This document shows, piece after piece, positions 43,709 through 57,300 of a stretch of DNA of 64,000 nucleotides. Source of the DNA: Chamaea fasciata (Eukaryota; Chordata; Aves; Passeriformes; Sylviidae). Position 1 is the first letter of the stretch. The number at the start of each line of letters is the position of its first letter. The DNA is taken from NCBI GenBank assembly GCA_029207755.1, contig JARCOQ010000081.1:62001-126000 (forward strand), in the 5' to 3' direction. Made by a program: the position numbers and the translations under genes. The notes beneath the pieces are model-generated. The model did not search any database. It saw only the letters and a list, made by a program, of their open reading frames with translations, and was not told where the DNA came from.

Positions 43709-44548
43709 CTTTACAGTTTCATTAAATAAATCATAAATGCTTCAGTTTATAAATAATATAGATGTTCATTGTATATTTTTATATAATTTAATTTTGTCCC
43801 CTACAGGGCTAAAATTTGGAGGGTGAGTGCTGCTCTTCAGGAAAACCTGGTGATGGAACAAATGAGGCGCAGCTGGCATCAGTCAAGGTTTCAGTTAGAC
43901 AGAGTGGAAACTCTGCAGTTGGACCAAGTGCCTTCATCAGAGCAGCAAGTTCCAGAGCTCCTTCACTGTGGCACCTTCGGGCTTGGTGGCAGGAGAACCT
44001 GACACAGTGAGTGTAAAGCAACGACACCTGGGCTTGCAGAGTCTGTGGGTGAGTAAAATCTGGTCTAAGTTCTGTTGTTTTACAGAAGAAAAATGTTGTA
44101 GCTGATCTGTCAAACACAGTAGACTCAAAGTGAGGGCCTGGCAGTGACTCTGTAAGAAGAAATGGTTTATAAAACAGGGTAAAAAAGTGGGAGCTGGCTG
44201 CTGAAGATTGATAGCAGAGATTTTTTTTGGCTTGGTTGTCGCACTAGTGATTCCACGTGATATATTTTGATGCTTTTCAGTTTAGATTGCTGTACAAGTA
44301 TGAAGTTTGTCTTGCCCTTTCTTTGTTGGGCAGCTTTATGGCCATGATACTCAGGAAATTATGAGCTTTCTTTATGTTGTTTTATACTGTTGGCTGGGGA
44401 TTATTTGTGGGTTTTTTTTCTGCTTGAGGTCTCAACCATTAACAAACAAACATGTGCTGGACTTCTGCTTTGTGCATAAACCTCCAAAGTGGAAAAAGGC
44501 CTTTGATATTTCCTGTATTTCTGTTATAAAGTAGCTACAAGTGGTACA

Positions 44549-44655
44549 GTTTTGGGGGTGGGTGACTCACTTCTTGAGGATTTTATTTTTAGAAGTTGGA
44601 TTTGACTTTGTTGATATTCCTTTCAGCATCTAGATTTTCTGTTTGGGCATGTATG
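44549..44655 (+). repeat. 105-bp direct repeat, copy 2
   Basis: Second copy of the repeat at 41536-41640, about 3.0 kb away in the same orientation, with about a dozen differences by eye. Confidence 0.8.
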
Positions 44656-47600
44656 TTCCACGTTGAGTTTAATGATCATAGTGTCAAAAAGTCAATATGC
44701 TGTTGTAGAAGTGAGAAGTTTGCCTGAGTACTGGATTCCAGGGAGGAGAAATAGAAGGAAATAAGTAAACACTGTTGCAGTTTGTCTATTTAAAAGCTCT
44801 ATTTAATATATTTTTTACCGTGTTGATTGCTGAGTTTAATCAGAGTCCGAACAGATTTCAAACCTTCTCTCCAGTTTTAGGAAGCTTGGAGATGGCAATT
44901 TCAAGATTACCTCATCTTGTTGGCGTGGTTTCTTTCTAGGAAGTCTGAATGGTACATCAGAATCTACTTTGTTTTTCCAGAAGCATCAGTACTTCATGGT
45001 ATTGTGGAAAAGTTCAAGTCATTACCGTGCCAACCCGTCACAGTTAATTTTTTGGCAGAATGAATCCATACCAACCAATGGTTTCAATCGATTTCTTATG
45101 CAGATTCTGCAGTAGATGTGCAGATCTGTTGATTAGCTCAGCCTGTTGGAAGAGTGGGGTCTGCCCCATTTGTTGTCCTTGGGGACAGTCATGGCTGGGT
45201 TATTGCTGTGGGCCTGTCAGCTCACAAGGAAATGCCCTTCAGCTCTTACCCTGACTCAGATCAGCATGAGGAACATCATGACATTATAGTTATTTTTTTA
45301 AAATGTTTTTCATGTATTTGTCAACTTGTACTGCTGCTGCATAAATTCATTAGGAGTCCTTGTGGAGTGCTGAGCAGGGTTGTGGTAAATGAGTTTTGCA
45401 GGTGTGGAGTGGTGGAATTGCAGTTTGCCCTGCAGTGTGTTTTAGTCTCTTTTGTGAGTGTTTCCCCACCCCTCACCTGGCTGTAACATGTATAAGTGCC
45501 CAAGTGAGCAGTTATTTACCTGTGGCAAGTCTGTTGTACCTAACCTCAGGAAATTGTACACCTCCTGGCCCTATTTACCTTGATCTTATTCCATAAAATC
45601 TTCATGCTGATAATCTGTGCAGCTCAGAGGCACTGAAAGATGATCTGCCAAAAGAGAGAATACTTGCTCAGAACTCTGTGGAGGCCCTCAGGAGTCATTC
45701 TGATTGATGTCTAGGGATTTCCCAAGGATTTGACATGCTTGATCTTGAGCTTGTAATTAATTGTCAGAGCTGCTCTCAGCTTTAGAAATGGGTTTCTACT
45801 AGCTGGTCCAAAATAGCAATGTTGGGCTTTGAAACTGTTGCCGTTTACGTGTGAAATCAATTGCACCAAGAGCATGTTGTTTTCATGAGTAACAAAAAGG
45901 ATCCTGTTCTGTAATGTCATCCCATCTGTTAGAAAATGTTAGCACCTCTCATTTCACAAGGCTTTTTTTTTGTACACGGCAAGGATGCATTAAATTTAGT
46001 CACGTGCAGAAAGAAATCTGCACCTGGATACTCGTTGTAAAGGCACTAGATAAGTGTGATTTCTCTGTATTTTAACACTTATTTGAATACAATAGATGAA
46101 GCTGGTCAGATGATGAAAGGGCTCTTTGGCTATTGAAAGCCCTCTTGCCAGCTCATCTCTCCTACTGTCAGTGTATGCCTGCCAGTTAATAATAGCTTGA
46201 AACTGGTATAGTTTCAAGCTATTTTTTGCCCATTTCCCTCTTGGTTGCCATCAAAAGAACAGGTTCTATTAGGGGAGCCTTTCTTCCTGCAAGTAAATCG
46301 ATGTTTAGTGAAGAGAAAATGCATGGCAGTGGTGGAAACTTAGCAGAGCTTCCTGCTCCTGCTGCACTGCTCATTTATCACTCCCCATTTATCCATCGGG
46401 AAGGAGGGCAGTGTCTCTCTTTAGGATATCATGCCCTGTCTCGGGGAGATTTACCTGGTGGTCCCACCCCAGAATGGTCCATAGGAAGCCAGGCAGGCTG
46501 CCAATTTCTTGCTTAGACCGAGGAATCTAAGGGGCTAAAACCAGGAGAATATGTTCTGCCTGTGTTACATGATAGACATGAGCAACGTGTTATCACAGAG
46601 ATGTGACAGGGACCTCGTTAGGCCCAGCAGATGTTTTAGTCCTGGCTCTCCTACTCTGAATGTGAGAGCTGGAAACATGCTGGCAGTGTAGTGCACATCC
46701 TCAGAGGACGGAAGGTAATTTGACAGCTCACTTTAACCCTCTTCAATAATGTTGACTCTTCTGGCATCAGTTTGTTGAGAATGTGGCTTCTCATGTGGAA
46801 AACCGAGACTTCTTGTAGTAAAAATAAGGATTTCTTTTCCTGATTTGGTTTTCTTTTTTTTTCTGGCTTAGGTTAGAAGAGACAAATATTTGAATTTGAC
46901 ATTGACGTCTTTAATTTCTAAGCTTTATTTGGAGACTTTGAAAAAGTGAAAATACGCAAGCATTATTGAAGGAATAAAGTGTTCTTGTTTGATGCATTCG
47001 ACTGTTCTTTTCTTTCTGAGAATCTGTGTTTTTAGAGATACCAGGCAGTACTTTTTCCTTTAGCAGTGCCAGAGTCCTGCTGTCTGTCTCAAGAGAAGGC
47101 AAAAAAGGTCAGATAAGAACTGTTTAGATAAGATAGGTGGCATTTCTGTCAGTTCTCAATAGCCGGTGAACCAGATGAGGAGCTGCACAAAACTGAAAAC
47201 AAACAAGTAATGTTGCTCTGTCCCTGTCCCCAAGTCTAAAAAATCCTCTCAATGCCCTCAAGCTGCTGTCTTAGTGAAGGGCATCTTTCGTCTTGAGTGC
47301 AAGTTTAGAAAATGTTTTGTTGTGCTGGTTATGTTAATTAAAGCGATGTTTGTTTTCCAAGACAGCGATTCAGAGGGCTGTCCTGCTCTGCATCATTACC
47401 TGTCACAGCAAAGAGAATATATTAAGATGGGAAACTGAGATTGGTGTAAAATTCTGTCTTATCTGCAAGGTATATCAGCAGTGTATTTCATAGAGCTTGA
47501 TTGTATCCAAGATTCCAGGGGGCTCCTGGTGTCAGGTGAGAATCCTTCTTTATGGAAAGCACTTGCTCTTTTCATATTGATATTGGTGAGCCAAAGAAAC

Positions 47601-48317
47601 TGTTTTTTGCTGCTTCTTGTAGCAAACCGAGTGGGAAATGTGAGCTGTAACAGCACTGCCTAAGCCTCTCTGGCAGCCTCATGCAGTAGCCTGCTTTTAA
47701 TATTGGTTGGTAAGATGACAGCACTTTGCTGCCAGTCTGTGAGATATCCATGTAACGTGGGTTATCTTTGCTCAGGTGCCTGGAGACTTGTTCTTACAAG
47801 AGATACAAACAATGCATTCCAGAATTTAGCACATCTGGGACATTTTCTCTTGCTCTTGGAGAAAAAGGTCAAATGCTCCACAGCCTGTTTCTCTTAAATA
47901 GCAGAAAATCCCAGCATGGATTGAAGATTTGACCCCATTAAAATACATCAGATCTAACATAGCTGTGTGGTTTTAGCTGTGTACATAAATACATAACTGC
48001 AGATGAATATTTAAGCACTCCTAGTGTAAATAGAAATACGCAGATGCACATGCTAGGCATCCTCATGCATGCCTACAGCTGCAGAGAAAATGTACAGCAG
48101 GCAAAGGACTTTCTGATCCAATGAAATGAATGGCTTTATTAAGATCTTAGTTCCTCATTAAAAATACTGAGAAGTAGAACTTGTATGAAAGACTAAAGCT
48201 GGGATTTCAGATTAATGTGTGTGGATAGTCAAGATGAACTCAATTCTGAAGCGTAGGAGTGTCTATGGAGATCTGTTGAACTGTGTTCATATATATCACT
48301 GTTTCTTCTTGTCCCAA

Positions 48318-48342
48318 GTTTTTTTTTTTTTTTTTTTTTTTT
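48318..48342 (+). repeat. Poly-T tract
   Basis: A run of about 24 T, then AAATTTGGG. No retroelement body was recognised on either side. Confidence 0.9.
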
Positions 48343-51300
48343 AAATTTGGGTTTGCCATTGTGCAGTTTTAGGAAGGTTAATATTTAGTGCAATTTAGAA
48401 GTCCTAAAGAAAGCAAGCGTTTTAATACAAGACATTTCTCCCATTGTTTTAAGAGGAAAAAATGATCTTGTGTCAATGGTATGGACTCTTATCCTCCTGC
48501 TTCAGTATTCAATTATTTTGATTCTTCTAAATTTTCAGCATCATGTGCACATGAAATTGGCCTCTTAAGTGATAGATATTTTTTTGAAGGTTTGCTCAAT
48601 TGTGCTTTCAGATTTTTCATTCACCTTCTGGTGGCTTGGCTGGGTCTGCATACACAAGTGCCTGAACTGAACTATCATTAGCAAGTGGTGGTTCAGTTTT
48701 TCCTCTTCTGGTCTTTGTGGCCTCTAAGTTTTTCTTGTCTGCTGTCTTTGCAAGCCAGTTTTTCTGCAGGGTCACTTTAAATCACCTGGTGTAACAAACC
48801 TGAGTGTGACAAATGTGTGCATTAGGGAATGTGTCTTGCTGGTTGTGGCCATCAAAATAGGTTTCACATGGTAGAAATTTGATAGTATATCTACAGTTCT
48901 CCAATCTTGCTTTTGCCAGTGTCCTTGAGTTCAGTTTTTTAACAGTCACAATGAGTTACTGACTAGCTGGCATTGAAAAAATTTGACTTTACCCTCAGGG
49001 GCCACTGTAGGCTTTGTTCTGATAAATACTTGTCCAAACATCCCCATTATTTTTTCTTCAAGACAGAAAAATGTGACACAGGGTGCTGTGCCTGTTATCT
49101 CCCACCTAGACTTGTTTGGTTGTTTGGTTGTTTTGGTTTGTTTTTTTTTTCGTTTGAGAGAAACTTCAACCTTTCTATTCATTGACCTGGTGAATACTTT
49201 ATCAATGTATTAAGGTCCTTTTATTAGTGTGGATTTTTTTTAAAGTGTAAAATAAAAATCAGGGAAATATTCTAATTGTATGATTTATATGGTTGGTTCT
49301 ACTCCAGAAGAAAGCTTAATTGTTGAAATATTTCTGAGTTCCTGTGTGCTGATTTCTTGAGTAGTCTGTGCTAAGTCTTGAGCAGAAGCTTGCAGAAGAG
49401 CTGCAGGATTGAAGGAGAGCAGAAGTGACAAAAGTAAAGTTCTCCGGGGAAATCTTATGGAGGTTAAGCAAGTGCAGCAGGATTTGAGCAATGCTGCTCA
49501 GTCCATTTGTTCATGTGTGGATGCCAGGGTGGAGGAGACTGGAACTGGGAGCCAAGATCGCTTAGAGGTGTGTCTGTGAGAGAAGCCAACTGCAATCTGC
49601 TGGTTTCTGGTGACTTTAGAGGTACCTGTCCAGTGTTAGTCCTGTCTCCTACTGGAGCAAGCTGTTGATCACTTGGCCAAAAATGTTGCTGCTTTAAAGA
49701 ACTTCCCCAAACTTTAGGGAATAGTGGGACTGTCATTAAGAAAGAGATATAATTCCAAGCACTTTCTCTTGGTTTTAAATGCTGACTTCATGGGGTTTTT
49801 CCCCTAAGAGTAGGAGAGCTTCATGTAAGTCTTGAAACTGCTGGTGGTTGATAGGCTTTTATTTATTTAATCAGGGCAGTGCATGTTACAGAACTGACAG
49901 CAAAGGGATCAGGGCGGGAAATATTTTTTACTAGGCATCAACATGCTGCTGTGCTGTTGGGAGAAAGGGGAGATTGCTTTGCCAGCACCATCTGGGAGCC
50001 TCTGCTTGGCTGTATGGTAGGCAGACCTTTTGTGAATCAGTGGAGAATTGCCTTTGGAATAAAGCCTCTTGGTGGCAGGTTTTTTTAATCTGCTGCACTG
50101 ACAGAATTGCTCCATCTTGTCCTCTTAATGCAAGTGTGTGTGCCAAATCTGCCTGAAGGGATCTGTATCCAGGAGAGAAGGAAATGGTGATGCCTCTGAA
50201 AGGTGCTTGCCTTCTTTTGCGAGACCAAATAAACTTTTGGTGGCTTTGTGGGGCTACAGCCGGCGCTCTTGGGTTATATATTCTTCTTATATAAATATAG
50301 TACACACTTTAAATTTATTGTTGGAGGAAAGAATAGAAATGTTGGCTGTGACTTGCAGAGGCAAACAGCGTATGCTGTGTGTATAATTGTCAGTTTCCTT
50401 AAAAATAATGTTTCAGAGTCTGTGTCTCCTCAAGATGGTGGCAGAGATACCGGAGTGCCCCTGGTGGGCTTCAGGGGTGGAGGGATGGATGCAGCGTTTG
50501 CCTGTGGAAAAGGTGGGGTGGCGAATATATCGAGTTGTATGAAATGGCATTTACAGAACTTGCAAATAAGAGCTTCAGCTGTTCAAGCTTCCTGCCCTGA
50601 AGTGTTTGTGATTTAGTCTCTCCTCTCTGAAGAGCACCCCGGTAGGTTTTTTTGGTTTTTTTCCCCTGTGTGGGGCAAGGTGGAGAAGAAAGAAGCAGGT
50701 ATGAAGAGAGCAAATTGAACAGCCAATATTGCCAACAGCAAGTAACATCTTCAAAGTTTACCTGCAGCTTGTAAATTAAAAATGCCAACTCTTCCTTGTG
50801 CTGAAGTCAAGCAAGCAGCCACCAAACATACACCTGGTGAGTGCAAGGAGAGATGGCAGACATTTTAACTGGTACCTTTTTCCAGTGGTCTTGAATTAAT
50901 GTACTTCCTTGAATGATCCAGGAGCATTTGTCCACAAGTCCTGAAGGCCATCTGCAGTTGCTTAAAGTATTTCCAGTGTTTTTCTTTACTGCAGCTCCAA
51001 GTTGGTTGGAACCAGTATTCTATCTGCCTTTGGAAAAAATGTAGTAGATTCCAGAAGAAATGAAGTTTCTCTATGGAAATACGAGTGAGGAAATTGAGGC
51101 TTGAAAACACTCCGATTCAATTGTGATTGAAGTTCAGTCACAATTTGAGCAATGAGCAACACCCTGGAACGTTCACATCTAAGTAGCATCTGATCTTGTA
51201 GGGCTTGGTAACGTGTTAGGGAAGATTTGAGTGGAATCCAGGTATTTTTGGGCAGTGACATTATTCTGAGGGAGTTTTGGATTCTCTTAGGCACCAGTAG

Positions 51301-54300
51301 TACCCTAGTACAGCTCCTGCAGGCAGTGGTCTTGTTTCAAATACATCAGAACTTCATTTGCTTTACTGAATATGGAGCAATGTGGTATGAGGAGAAGTGG
51401 GTGCAGTTTGAAATAGAATTCCCGTGTTTGTGGAATTTAGGTGTTATGCTGGGGAAGAGCCACCAAAAGAACCGTTAGACAAACAATGAAAATCGGCAAT
51501 AAGGTGTGGATTTTTGGTGTAGCTTGTCTCCCTGTTGAGCTAAAGAAATATTTCCAGCTAATGTAGAAAGGGGCGATGATCTTGCTGCTGAACTACTCTG
51601 CCTGCAACAGCCTTCAGGGCACAATGCTGAGCCAGATCATCAGTGCCATTTTGTAGCCTGTGACTGATAATCCAGGTTTCTTCTTTTCAAGGGATTGCTG
51701 AAGAAAGCGTGCCTGAATTCCTTTAAGTATTTGTGGTGACCAGTAGTTAAACAGGAGAGTGTGCACTTACAGACGTGTCAGTTGGAAAACTCCATATTAA
51801 GGAAGGTGAAAATGACTTTAAATACAAATATGGAACTTGGATGTTGACAGAAGTGCTGTAAAAAGCATTAAATGTTGGGGGCGTTTAGAAGACATGAAGG
51901 CATCAGGGGTAAGTAAGGAGCAGTGGGAAATGTCCTTGTGGCTCGTGAGAGCGCCTTGTGAATGGGCAGGAATGTTTAGAGCATGACTGAACATCATGAA
52001 TGATGGGAAGGCATTGTATCCTTTGTGTGCTTTGTTTCAATAGCCACAAGAACACTACCAGTACTAAGGAAATATTCCAGTGAAAGCACTGCTGGAATAG
52101 TTTCAGAAAGAAATAGAACAGAGGATCTTGTAACCTTTCAAATCCTATTTTGTTGTATGACACTTCTTTGGATGGGAATGTTTTAAAATTTCTCTTAAGT
52201 ACACAAAGATAACAAAACCTATCCAAACAAGCAAACTCCATGTACGTTTACAAAAAAACCCCCAAAAACCTATGAATAGAAGCCTCCCATCAAAGGGGTG
52301 AAAATATTAGGACGAAGAATTCCCCCATGTAGAATAGCATTTCCAGGAACAAGAACTAATTGCTTAGAGCACCAAACAAATAATTTGTTTGTAGACAGAA
52401 TCCAGAAATGCAGATCATTGTGTGCTGTATCTTTGAAGCTGAGCGATATTTTCTTCTGATCATTACAAGCATATATACAAGCTATTTTTACAGCTGGTAC
52501 TAATGACTTAAACTTGTGATCAGTCAGACTTTTCTTTGGCAGTGTATCTGTTTTAAGGATAAATGAGCACAGGTGGTTGCAGAGTTAGAGCTGAAGAAGC
52601 AGAGCATTAGTAAGTGTTTGGCTGATCTTGATTGAGCCACAGTCAAGAGCAAAAGACCCCTATGAGCAATTACAGACCTATTGTTTCATAATTTATAATC
52701 ACTCAATTGATTCGAATTTGATGGGCAGCTACTCTTGACAACTTGTGTTTTGCTTTCCTTATTGCTTTTTCTGGTTTCTCTAACTCTGAAATGATACAAG
52801 ATAGGAGGGCAAAGTAGTTCCTGTCAGTTCTGTTAAAAGGTTGTTCCACTTGACCGTTACGTACTATTTTTCCATCTTTGAAATCTTGGCTGAATGGATT
52901 ATAGAATCACCGTTACATATCAGTCATCAACTTAGGATATTTTTAAGTTTCTTTATTCGTCTTTGTGCTGTAAAATTAGCAACTCAACGTAAAAACTAAT
53001 GATGAGGAAGAGTTGCTCAGTTATGGTAACCTACACTTTTTCCCTTCAATCCCTGTTTGTCTTTCATTGCAGTGACTCTCAGTATTGTTTCCAATAATCC
53101 TCTTTCCAATGGCAGAATAATATTTTTAGTCTGAATACAATTCTTGCTATCATATTTGATCAGGGATAGGCCTCCTGTTATTCTCCATGCCCAACCACAT
53201 TCTGCCCAAAAGATGTGTTGAAAATGTGCACTTTTTTTGTGTGTCGGGCAAAAAAAAAACCCTCAACCGAACATTTGTTAATCTTTGTGCTTTATGGAAA
53301 CAGGTTGCTCCATTGTCCTTAATAGTTGTGACGGAATGACCAAGCAGATTGTGGGTAAAGATACTTTTGGGTTGAGGTGGTTACACAATTAAATGAATAA
53401 AAGGTGATATTTCTGCATTGCCAATACGTCAAAAGCTTAGAGCTTTTGTAGTAGAATTTTAATGAAATCCATAAGACACTCTCGGTTGAATTAACAAAGC
53501 CAAAATTATGCATCACCACTACTTCTGTGCATTGAAGTATTACAATAAATGTAAAACGAAAGTCATCACTATCATTCAGAATGCTATGAATAGGAATTGG
53601 ACAATAACCTGGCTGGTGTAAGCATTCATAGTTCTAAAAGAGTGGAAATAAATTTAAATCCTCTTACAGGTTTAATGACCAGGCAAATGTAGAGTAAATG
53701 AAAACCTTGAAAGTTGTCGTAAGTTGAGTTTTGTTGCGTCTTTTTAGTTCTTGAATATCTTTCAAAGAAAGTCAAATCTCAGAGCTCTGAGACCACCTGT
53801 AGCTACAAAGCCTTGAATCCTGTTTGCTGACTCCCAAATTCAAATCTCAAATTTGTGTGGACTGCCTGAAGCCACGAATGACACAGTGAGAGCATTCAGG
53901 CTCAAATACTGTCTGCTTTTCTCTAGCTCTAGGGGCAGATTAGGCAGCACTTCAAGTCATTTCTCTGGTTTCAGTCCTTCCACTCTTCTAAAATTGACTC
54001 TCCATGCAAGTTGGCCACTTTGTTAATGACTGTATTGGAGTTCAGGCTGTCTTGTGGCAGTAATGAATGATAGTATCTTCAGAGCATGAGCAATAAGTTT
54101 TTTTCTTCATCTTTTAAGTGTTTCAGAAAACATGTTGATTGAAATAAGCTCGTTGCCATCAGTGAGACAAGAGAGAGAGTGGTATGCTTGCAGAAGAAAA
54201 CAGTGCTCCAATTTTGTACTGTTCAGTAGGTGTTCTCGGCAATTCCCTTCTTCCAAGTGGCCAAGGATCAGAAGAGAGGTCCTGACCTTGTGCAGTTTTG

Positions 54301-57300
54301 CAATTCATAGATGTCCAGCATGATTTAGGATTTTGGAATTAAATGGCTTGAGTTTGCTAAGTTGTAATTGAGCTGTTGGATTTCATTCACGAAACATAGT
54401 CTGGTCAAACAACTGACCCGTATTTTGGTTGGTTATTTGCTGTTCTGAAAAATAACTTGCCTTGTGAAATGCAAAATTGAGGTCAAGCCTTTCATGCGCC
54501 TCATTCAAAGGAGCTTTTCGCTCAAAGTCACTTGAATTGAGCCATGTCTTGGTACTGTGGGGAGTTTGTCTAGAGCTAAGGATTATGGTTTATTGTCTTT
54601 GAAATCTATTTTTCTGTTAAATTCTCAATGAATACCCTCATCTGAAAGTAGATGTAGTGGTGGTATTTAGCGTTAAATTCCTACTTCTTGCTCAAAAGGT
54701 CTGTCTGAACTTCTCTATCTGGTATTGACAAAGTTTGCCTTTTTGTCTGAAAAGATCCTTCATGGCATTTGGTTAGCTCTTGTCTCTGCCCCATCCCAAT
54801 ATAAGGGTGCAAAAACCTGTCTGCCACATCACCTCTTAGGAGGTCGGAGAGAGCTTTTAGGGATGTGTTTCTCCTCCCTTGTAGTACTGTAGTGAGAACA
54901 GTCTTTCATGTTTGGCATCATTGCAAGGAGATCCTCTTTTGGGTAGGTTGTACAACGTGTAAAACCTTTCACTTGCGGGTATAATAACTATGGTAAGGAA
55001 AGAGCAGTGAAAGGCAGCCCTGTTCAGTTCATGTCCTGGTCAGCACTGACAGTTGTGCTTCATGCAGATTCTCACTGGGCTGATGGGCTTTGGTACCAAA
55101 GCACTGGGTCTCTCATCCTTACGCTATTGATGGTGTGACTGAACTGCTCCCTGCTCTGGCTGTGCAGTTTGCTTTCTTGACAAATATCCCCTGCTCAGGA
55201 AAATGGGCACTTCTGAGGGAGCTGCTGCTGACAAAATAACTTCAGTTGCTTATCCTTTTGAAGTAAGGTTTCTTGAGAACCTCAAGGAAACAGTCTGTTT
55301 AACTTTTACCTCTTTGCAGACAGTAATGTTTAGTGGAGAGAAGTATTTCAGCCAGATGCCCAAGTGGTAGTAGTAGTTTAGGCTGTAAATTGATAAAAGT
55401 CACACCAAACCGTGTGCTCTGTGTTGGTAACATCAATACCCTTGCTGGTTTCTAAAAAGTATTTGTATTTCTGCATAAAGAAAGAGATTCTATGAAAGTT
55501 GACTCAGCTGCTTTAGAAATCTCATTTTGCTTCCTTTGGATTCACCGTGTGTTTTAGAAGCTCTTAGGAAGGGACATGGTACAATCTGGTCACGCTCGTA
55601 AATAATTTGTAAATATACTTCAGGCGTAGAAGCTGGAGAATCACTTCCCTCTTTGGAGAGTGCATCTGATTTTGTATCAGGAGGTGGAAATAATGTGATG
55701 AGTGTGTTACTTGTATGAAAAGGAAGTGTGCTGCCCTGTAATGGAAAGATTGCTGTTCAAACATCTGAAGAGCAGCCTTTCAAATGTTTGGAAAGTAAGA
55801 TAAAGCAATTTTACAGAGATTTATGCACCTTGAGAAAAAGTAGATGTTGAAGAAGCACCATTAATATTCTATTACCTAGTAATCAGCAGTCATGAGGTAG
55901 AAAACCAATTTGTCATGCATTTTGTGGTCACAATTTTTGCAAATGAGCCTTCAGTAGCAGAGCTAGATGTAAACCATTTCTGTCAGTGTCTTGGAATTGA
56001 GATTTGTGAAGTTTTATCTGTGGTGGGTTTTGTTACTGTTTTCTTACTTCCTCTGGCAACTTTTGTAAATTTGTGATACTCTAAAAGAAAGCACAGTTAT
56101 CCGTGTGTTTTCAAATGGACCAAGAGGCTTTTCGTTCATCTTTGAAAGGCTTACAGTAAAATGAATATAATCGAATCTTTCAGGGTTTTTTTTGTATGCA
56201 CAATTCAGCAAAAAAAAGTCTGGGTAATTAATTGCTATTTCTGATCCACAGGCTGTTTTTCCCAGTCAGACAGTGGATCAATACCTGCTTTAGATGTTTA
56301 CAAATCAGTGAATCAATGACACTCAACTGTGCATTTATTCTCACTGGAGCAGTGCCCATTCCTACAGAAATGCCCAGGAGAAACACCCAGCATAGAGCAA
56401 GCAAGACCAAAGGTCAGTGGTCAGAAAGGGGGGAACGCTTGAGAAACTGCTTAAAGCTTTCTCTCCGATCCCTTAAAGTGTGGGAGTGCCTTCCTGTCCT
56501 TTCCCAAATTCCTTGGTGCTTCAGGCATTATTGAAATCACTGATTTGGGTTTCGTGGTGAGTGATGGATTTAAACCTCATGCAAACTAAACCTAAACGTC
56601 AGTCTCGGATAATGCAGAGAACAAAGCAAGTGAATTGTGGGGACAGCCTCAAATTGCTGATGTCCGCCAACAGAACTAGTCAGAGGGAAAATGTTAATTA
56701 CTTAAAAAATTTAGTAATTCTAAAAGCATAAAGGAGAAGCTGTTTTCAGAAAGGATTAAGCCAGTCTTTGAGATAGGACAATTACTAGGATGCTCAACAA
56801 AACCAGCATTTGAAAGAATTGTCTAATGTAGCAATTGCACTTAGGGTGGAATGCAGTTTTCTCTCGTTCTGACAGTATACTGGATGTAGGAGGAACAGTG
56901 AAATTAAATATGGAAAAATTTAAGTTAGTCACCTTAGGAAAGACAGTTTTCTGCACCCAAACAGAGGAATTTGCAATTCTGCATGGAATCCATGAGGGAC
57001 TTTGCTCCCAGTACTTCCCCTTCTTAAAATGGCTGCAGATATCAGGTAATATGGGCGTTTTAAACACTGGCTGGGTAAATCATCACACTCTACACAGAGC
57101 AGCTCCTGTGCATCAGCTGCCTCATGGGAAGGGTCCCTGAGAAGCCACTGCCCTTTGTTCCTCACAGTTTGTGCTGTGGAGCTGCTGATGTGCAGATACA
57201 CTTGTCTGGTTTTCTGTGAAATTCTTACAAACGTGGATCCCAGTGAGTTTGGATTACAAAAATAACTCGTTCCTTAAGCCATGTTGCAACTGATTTTAAA

